NCBI GenBank assembly: GCA_023389175.1
Contig: JAEWEW010000019.1
Span: 1 to 11,421 of the forward strand
Length of the DNA: 11,421 nt
Direction: 5' to 3'
Source of the DNA: Pseudomonadota bacterium
Lineage (GTDB): Bacteria; Pseudomonadota; Gammaproteobacteria; Burkholderiales; Burkholderiaceae_E
Position 1 is the first letter of the stretch. Every line of letters starts with the position of its first letter. The notes beneath the pieces were generated by a model that worked only from the letters and a program-made list of their open reading frames with translations, did not search any database and was not told where the DNA came from. This document shows positions 7,737 through 11,421 of this stretch, one piece after another. The translations under genes and the position numbers were made by a program.

Positions 7737-8594
7737 TCAGCTTCGGCCCGAGAGCCCCCAGGCAACCAGCGCGAGGAAGAGGCCGACATATAGCAGCGTT
7801 GCCGCCCAGACGACCAGCCGAGGGCGGTCAAACCGCCGCGAGACCGCGACGAACCCGACCAGCGGAAGCAGTTGCGCCGCGTGGATGCCGAGGAAGTGAG
7901 CCGGACGCAGATCGCCGCCCTGCAGCGACCAGCCCAGGAGCGGCATCCGCGGGCCGGTGCGCGGCGGCTCCATCCCACCCAGCAGCCCGCCCACGCCGGC
8001 GCCGAAGACGAACGTGAGTACGAGCCCGATGATGACCGCCTGCCGGTAGGCGGCCGGTCGACCGGGATCGCCGTGCCGGTACAGCTCCCAGGCAAGCATC
8101 GGCTGGGTCGCGGTCAGCACCGCGGCGCCGATCCCCATCAGCGCGTACATCGCGAAGTGGAAGGGATCGCCGACGTTGTAGTGGGACGCCTCGCCGAGTC
8201 CCGCCTGCAAGGTGATGTAGGCGAGCTCGAAGGTGCCGCTGGCGATCAGCAGCCACACGACCAGGTCGACGGAACGTCCGCGGCGCCGCGATGCCGGCAG
8301 ATGGCCGATGAACCAGCACGTCGTGAATGCGAAGACCGCGATCGACAGCGCGAACTTCATCGGCTTGGTCCACACGTTGGCGCCGTGCACCATCCGCTCG
8401 TCGATCGCCCAGGCCAACGCCAGGGGCAGCAGCAGGCCGAGCAACAGGGCGCCGTAGACGGCCAGCCGCGGCTCGCGCGCGTAGAGCCGCCGGGCCGCGA
8501 GGCGCGGCAGCCCCTGCGCCCCCGCCGACGTCACGGGCGCGGGCCCGCTGGCAACGTCCGGCGTCGCGGTCGCAAGCGTGTCCGAAGTGTTCAT
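7737..8594 (-). CDS. Unrecognised seven-helix membrane protein with conserved-looking His motifs
   Basis: A 285-residue protein with a soluble Ala/Pro/Thr-rich N-terminus (1-43) and about seven hydrophobic segments (roughly 46-64, 79-99, 109-127, 146-163, 187-207, 233-251, 261-281). Polar residues cluster at membrane borders: WTKPMKF (75-81), a buried E123 and Q130, SHYN (137-140), H146, and GDLRPAHFLGIHAAQ (227-241) with H233 and H238. Four histidines in or next to helices suggest a bound metal, haem or redox cofactor, but this is inference. I cannot assign it to a named family. Its start overlaps the stop of the ABA4-like gene as ATGA, with GGAG upstream, so the two are translationally coupled and likely act together under the TetR-type repressor. 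The start is well placed; the open frame to 9158 lies over the preceding gene. Confidence 0.85.
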   Translation of the reverse strand: MNTSDTLATATPDVASGPAPVTSAGAQGLPRLAARRLYAREPRLAVYGALLLGLLLPLALAWAIDERMVHGANVWTKPMKFALSIAVFAFTTCWFIGHLPASRRRGRSVDLVVWLLIASGTFELAYITLQAGLGEASHYNVGDPFHFAMYALMGIGAAVLTATQPMLAWELYRHGDPGRPAAYRQAVIIGLVLTFVFGAGVGGLLGGMEPPRTGPRMPLLGWSLQGGDLRPAHFLGIHAAQLLPLVGFVAVSRRFDRPRLVVWAATLLYVGLFLALVAWGLSGRS

Positions 8595-9070
8595 GGCGTC
8601 TCCGCTCCGTGGTCGAAGTGAGCGGGCGCCGGACGCGGGCGCCAGGCGGCACGCATCACGGCATAGGAAAGCAGGCCCGCCGGACCGAAGAGGAAGGTCA
8701 GGCCGAGGACCGGCAGGATCAGCAGGTGCGGCACGCCGAGGGCCCCGGCGCGCTCCGCGATCCACGCGCCGACGAACAGGTCGAAGGCGAGGAAGTGCAG
8801 CCAACCGGCCGCGAGCAGCGCCGGCACGTCGAAGAGCCGCTTCACGGCCGCGAGCGAATCGAAGCCGCCGTCGGCCATTCCGGTGGCGGCGAAGAGCGCG
8901 ACATAGGCGAGCGCCAGGAGAGCCGGCACCACGCGGCCGGCGAACCAGCGCGCGCGGGCCGCCCATGGCAACCGGTACGGCGAGACGGCCAACGCGAGCC
9001 AGCCGATCATCGCCAGCCGGCCGCCCAGGGTGAAGGCGGTATCCGGATCGAGAAGCAATGACGCCGGCAT
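8591..9070 (-). CDS. ABA4-like (DUF4281) membrane protein
   Basis: A 159-residue integral membrane protein with four hydrophobic helices (about 15-31, 47-63, 84-105, 114-139). The third helix carries WLHFLAFDLFVGAWIAERA and the fourth TFLFGPAGLLSYAV, which I recognise as the pattern of the ABA4-like family (DUF4281). Its plant members are needed for neoxanthin formation; bacterial members lack an established role. H92 and D97 are the evident buried polar residues. The ATG at 9070 has a strong AGGAGG (9076-9081) 5 bases upstream and follows a near-consensus promoter. It is first gene of a two-gene operon and overlaps the next gene by ATGA. No carotenoid genes are visible nearby, so a carotenoid role is unsupported here. 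Confidence 0.75.
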   Translation of the reverse strand: MPASLLLDPDTAFTLGGRLAMIGWLALAVSPYRLPWAARARWFAGRVVPALLALAYVALFAATGMADGGFDSLAAVKRLFDVPALLAAGWLHFLAFDLFVGAWIAERAGALGVPHLLILPVLGLTFLFGPAGLLSYAVMRAAWRPRPAPAHFDHGAETP

Positions 9071-9090
9071 GGCACCCTCCTGCAGGTTTA

Positions 9091-9107
9091 TCTAGACAGT
9101 GTTTAGA
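9091..9107. promoter_or_regulatory. Palindromic operator O1, probable TetR-family site
   Basis: TCTAGACAGTGTTTAGA is a 17-bp palindrome around a central G with one mismatched pair. Its form TCTARACANTGTYTAGA, odd-length with a TGT/ACA core, is typical of TetR-family operators. It covers the predicted transcription start of the minus-strand operon and lies 66 bases from the tetR start codon, so one repressor could control both directions. Confidence 0.65.
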
Positions 9108-9110
9108 TGG

Positions 9111-9139
9111 AAGATACGGTACCATCTGAACACTGTCAA
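9111..9139 (-). promoter_or_regulatory. Sigma70 promoter of the ABA4-like/seven-helix operon
   Basis: On the minus strand a perfect TTGACA (9134-9139) is followed after exactly 17 bases by TATCTT (9111-9116), which matches 4 of 6 positions of the -10 consensus. Transcription would start near 9104 with a leader of about 34 bases and an AGGAGG before the ATG at 9070. This is the strongest promoter in the window. Operators overlap both its -35 box and its start point, as expected for strong repression with the option of high induced output. Confidence 0.75.
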
Positions 9140-9141
9140 GT
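9125..9141. promoter_or_regulatory. Second operator copy O2
   Basis: TCTGAACACTGTCAAGT keeps the ACA-C-TGT core and most flanking bases of O1 in the opposite orientation; the outer right half is degenerate. Its centre is 34 bp from that of O1, about three helical turns. Together the two produce a 16-base inverted repeat, GACAGTGTTTAGATGG (9095-9110) against 9122-9137, with one mismatch. It overlaps the -35 box of the minus-strand promoter. Confidence 0.55.
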
Positions 9142-9156
9142 CCCTGCTGGCCGACC

Positions 9157-9849
9157 ATGCCGACTTCACCGTCCCGCTCCCCTCGTTCGCAGTCACGGGA
9201 GGGCTATCACCACGGATCGCTCCGGGAAACGCTGATCGAAGCCTCGGAAGCGCTGCTCGCCGAGCGGGGGCTGGAGGGCTTCTCGCTGCGGGAGGTGGCG
9301 CGGCGCTCGGGCGTCTCGCCGGCTGCGCCGGCACATCACTTCGGCGACGTCGACGGGCTGCTCGCCGCGGTCGCGACCCAGGCTTTCGACGGCCTCACGG
9401 CCGCGCTCGAGGCCGGCAACCGCCGCGGCGGCGACGATGCGGTCGCCCGCCTGCGCGAGCAGGGCGTGGGGTATGTGAGCTTCGCGCTGCGTCATCCCGG
9501 CCGCTTCATCCTCATGTTCCGGGCCGGATTGCGCAAGACCGAGGCGCTGCAACGCAGCGCCCAGGCGGCCTTCGCGACACTGGAGCGCGGGGTGCGCGAT
9601 CTCTATCGGGTGACGCCTGGGGAGCCGCTCGACCAGGCGCAGTGGACCTCGCTGATCTCGATCTGGTCGGTGGTGCACGGCTTCGCGAACCTGGCGCTTG
9701 CCGGCCAGTTCGATGGCTTCGGCGCCGGCAAGACCGACGAGGCGACGCTGCGGGCCGCGGTCGCGCCGATGCTGCAGGCGTTCCTCGAGGCACTCCGTCC
9801 GGCGCGGGCCGCTCGGAAGCCGCGCCCCGGGACGCCTGGCCGCACCTGA
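9157..9849 (+). CDS. TetR/AcrR-family transcriptional repressor (WHG-type C-terminus)
   Basis: A 230-residue TetR-family regulator. The N-terminal DNA-binding domain is clear: YHHGSLRETLIEAS (17-30), then the helix-turn-helix region FSLREVARRSGVSPAAPAHHF (42-62) with the DNA-contacting end in SPAAPAHHF. The C-terminal domain has the WSVVHGFANLAL motif of the subgroup with a WHG-type ligand domain (named from memory). The gene is divergent from the ABA4-like operon, and the 86-bp shared region contains two palindromic operators, so it most likely represses that operon and itself. The inducer is unknown. The start at 9157 has no good Shine-Dalgarno, suggesting low expression; no better in-frame start precedes the conserved region. 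It stands where urease genes would be expected, but I see no link to urea control. Confidence 0.9.
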   Translation: MPTSPSRSPRSQSREGYHHGSLRETLIEASEALLAERGLEGFSLREVARRSGVSPAAPAHHFGDVDGLLAAVATQAFDGLTAALEAGNRRGGDDAVARLREQGVGYVSFALRHPGRFILMFRAGLRKTEALQRSAQAAFATLERGVRDLYRVTPGEPLDQAQWTSLISIWSVVHGFANLALAGQFDGFGAGKTDEATLRAAVAPMLQAFLEALRPARAARKPRPGTPGRT

Positions 9850-9920
9850 CTCCTCAGGCCGGCGGCCGCCCGCCTATGTGCGCCGGTCCTGGTCGGACGC
9901 GCCTGAACCGCGCCGCGCAG
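9850..9920. terminator. Convergent tetR/urtE intergenic with an imperfect palindrome
   Basis: The 71 bases between the tetR and urtE stop codons contain a 20-bp near-perfect palindrome at 9856-9875 (AGGCCGGCGG against CCGCCCGCCT, one mismatch). With no loop and no T-run it is a weak terminator candidate for either gene. Confidence 0.25.
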
Positions 9921-10628
9921 TCAGACCGCGAGCAGCTCGCGAACACCCTCCGCCTCCATGCGGCTGCCTTCGCCTGCGCGGACGATCTCGCCGCGCTGGA
10001 TGACGAAGTAGCGATCCGCGAGCGTGCGCGCGAAGTCGTAGTACTGCTCGACGAGCAGGATCGCCATGGTGCGCTGCTGCGCGAGAGAGGCGATCACCTT
10101 CTCGATCTGCTGGATCACGATCGGACTGATGCCCTCGGTCGGCTCGTCCAGGACCAGCAGTCGTGGGCGCGTGACCAGGGCGCGCGCGATGGCGAGCTGC
10201 TGCTGCTGTCCGCCGGAGAGATCCCCACCGCGGCGGTGGGAGAACTCGCGCAACACCGGGAACGCCTCGAGAACCCAATCGGGCGTGCCGCGTCCGCCTT
10301 CGAGGCGCCCGCGCGGCGTCGCCTCGACCGCGATCCGCAGGTTCTCCGCCACCGTGAGCCGCGGGAAGATCTCCCGCCCCTGGGGAACGTAGCCGATGCC
10401 GGCGCGGGCCCGCTGGTCCGGCCGCAGGCGCGCGAGGTCCTGGCCGTCCATCAGGATCCGCCCGGTCCTCGCGGGCAGCAGCCCCATCAGGCAGCGCAGC
10501 AGCGTCGTCTTGCCCATGCCGTTGCGGCCGAGCAGCGCGGTCACCTTGCCGGCCGGCACGTCGAGGCTGACGTCGCGCAACGTGTGGCTGCCGCCGTAGT
10601 ACTGGTTGAGTCGCTCGATCCTCAGCAT
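9921..10628 (-). CDS. urtE: Urea ABC transporter ATP-binding protein UrtE
   Basis: A 235-residue LivF-like ABC ATPase, one of the two nucleotide-binding subunits of the UrtABCDE urea importer. The Walker A motif is GRNGMGKTT (34-42); the Q-loop region has GIGYVPQGREIFPRLTV, the signature is LSGGQQQQLAIARAL, Walker B is LLVLDEPTEGI, and the switch region has VEQYYDFA in place of the common VExxH/VEQN, as is usual in UrtE. The opening QYYGGSHTL and the RRGGDLSGGQQQQ stretch distinguish UrtE from amino-acid LivF proteins. It follows urtD by 10 bases, with GAAGGG 6 bases before the ATG. It is the last urt gene; ureD would normally come next on this strand but is replaced by the convergent tetR. 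Confidence 0.92.
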   Translation of the reverse strand: MLRIERLNQYYGGSHTLRDVSLDVPAGKVTALLGRNGMGKTTLLRCLMGLLPARTGRILMDGQDLARLRPDQRARAGIGYVPQGREIFPRLTVAENLRIAVEATPRGRLEGGRGTPDWVLEAFPVLREFSHRRGGDLSGGQQQQLAIARALVTRPRLLVLDEPTEGISPIVIQQIEKVIASLAQQRTMAILLVEQYYDFARTLADRYFVIQRGEIVRAGEGSRMEAEGVRELLAV

Positions 10629-10638
10629 GCTCGGCCCT

Positions 10639-11421
10639 TCAGCGCCCCAGGTAGACCTCGATCACCCGCTCGTCGTTGCGCACCGAGGACATGCTGCCTT
10701 CGGCCAGCACCGAGCCCTCGTGCAGCACCGTCACCTTGCGCGCGATCCGGCTCACGAACTCCATGTCGTGCTCGACCACCACGATCGAATGCGAGCCCTC
10801 GAGCGAGAGGCAGAGCTCCGCGGTGCGCTCGGTCTCCGCGTCGGTCATGCCGGCCACCGGCTCGTCGAGCAGGATGAGCCGCGGCTGCTGCACGAGCAGC
10901 ATCCCGATCTCGAGCCACTGCTTCTGGCCGTGCGACAGGATTCCCGCCATCCGCCAGGCCGCATCCCGCAGGCTGACGCGGACCAGGGTCTGCTCGATCC
11001 GGTCGAGCTGCTCCGAATCGAGCTTCGCGCGCAGGCTGGCAAAGGGACCCTTGGCGGTGGCCAGCGCAAGCTCCATGTTCTCGAAGACGGTGAGCGTCTC
11101 GAACACGGTCGGCCGCTGGAACTTGCGGCCGATGCCGATCGCCGCGATGCGCGCCTCGTTGAGGCGCGTGAGGTCGATGGTCGAACCGAAGTAGACGGTC
11201 CCGCGGTCCGGCCGGGTCTTGCCGGTGATGCAGTCCATCATGGTGGTCTTGCCGGCGCCGTTCGGACCGATGATGCAGCGCAGCTCGCCTGCGTCCACCG
11301 CGAGCGAGAGGTCGTTCAGCGCCCTGAAGCCGTCGAACGAGACGGTCACGCCTTCGAGGTAGAGGATCGGGCCGTGGATGGTGTCGACGCCGTCGCCGGC
11401 GAGGTGGCCGATGGCCGGCAC
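10639..11421 (-). CDS. urtD: Urea ABC transporter ATP-binding protein UrtD (open at right edge)
   Basis: At least 260 residues of a LivG-like ABC ATPase. Conserved blocks are ILYLEGVTVSFDGFRALNDLSL, Walker A GPNGAGKTT, the IGRKFQRPTVFETLTVFENM region, signature LSHGQKQWLEIGMLL, Walker B LILLDEPVAGM and switch VVVEHDMEFV. The LYLEGVTVSFDGF opening and the SHGQKQWLEIGMLL signature are typical of UrtD. The frame runs to the last base of the window, where a GTG could be read as a start, but the coding frame may continue to the right, so the true start is not settled. It forms an operon with urtE, and urtC, urtB and urtA are expected off the right edge. Confidence 0.92.
   Translation of the reverse strand: MPAIGHLAGDGVDTIHGPILYLEGVTVSFDGFRALNDLSLAVDAGELRCIIGPNGAGKTTMMDCITGKTRPDRGTVYFGSTIDLTRLNEARIAAIGIGRKFQRPTVFETLTVFENMELALATAKGPFASLRAKLDSEQLDRIEQTLVRVSLRDAAWRMAGILSHGQKQWLEIGMLLVQQPRLILLDEPVAGMTDAETERTAELCLSLEGSHSIVVVEHDMEFVSRIARKVTVLHEGSVLAEGSMSSVRNDERVIEVYLGR

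Noticed and set aside
9157..9849. The TetR-family gene as regulator of urease or urea transport
   Set aside because: The operator-like palindromes are only seen at the tetR/ABA4-like promoter; the ureB and ureE leaders show no TCTARACANTGTYTAGA-like site.
9099..10877. 592-codon open frame on the plus strand across tetR, urtE and urtD
   Set aside because: It runs through three well-supported genes in another frame or strand and has no recognisable domain.

Overview
The window is from a very GC-rich proteobacterium. A UbiB kinase (ubiquinone synthesis), a BaeS-like sensor kinase, sigma70-type promoters such as TTGACA-N17-TATCTT and the urea transporter/urease gene set point to the beta/gamma side. 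I would not go below class. No RNA genes, insertion sequences, transposase fragments or CRISPR arrays are visible.

Layout, left to right. (1) 1-327, minus: N-terminal piece of a BaeS-like histidine kinase, running off the left edge. (2) 328-607: divergent intergenic region with a TAGAAT -10 box and two GC-rich inverted repeats upstream of ubiB. (3) 608-2305, plus: ubiB, convergent with the urease block across a shared hairpin terminator. (4) 2376-4379, minus: urease accessory genes ureE-ureF-ureG. (5) 4434-5471, plus: a SUMF1/FGE-fold putative lipoprotein, on the opposite strand between ureC and ureE, lacking the catalytic cysteine pair of true formylglycine-generating enzymes. (6) 5497-7585, minus: urease structural genes ureB-ureC. 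(7) 7586-7736: leader region with a strong hairpin, a candidate promoter and a duplicated Shine-Dalgarno block. (8) 7737-9070, minus: two overlapping membrane protein genes, an ABA4-like (DUF4281) protein and an unrecognised seven-helix protein. (9) 9071-9156: divergent control region with two palindromic operator-like sites over a strong promoter. (10) 9157-9849, plus: a TetR/AcrR-family repressor. (11) 9921-11421, minus: urtE and urtD, the ATPases of the urea ABC transporter.

How it works together: UrtD/UrtE energise urea import, UreB/UreC are two of the three urease subunits, and UreE/F/G deliver nickel and GTP-dependent maturation. In many proteobacteria the order is urtABCDE-ureD-ureA-ureB-ureC-ureE-ureF-ureG. 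Here that order is kept, but where ureD-ureA should lie there is instead a self-contained TetR plus two-membrane-protein cassette, and a second foreign gene separates ureC from ureE. Neither ureA nor ureD is in the window. The main points of interest are this broken urease cluster and the TetR/ABA4-like/seven-helix cassette with its two-site operator.
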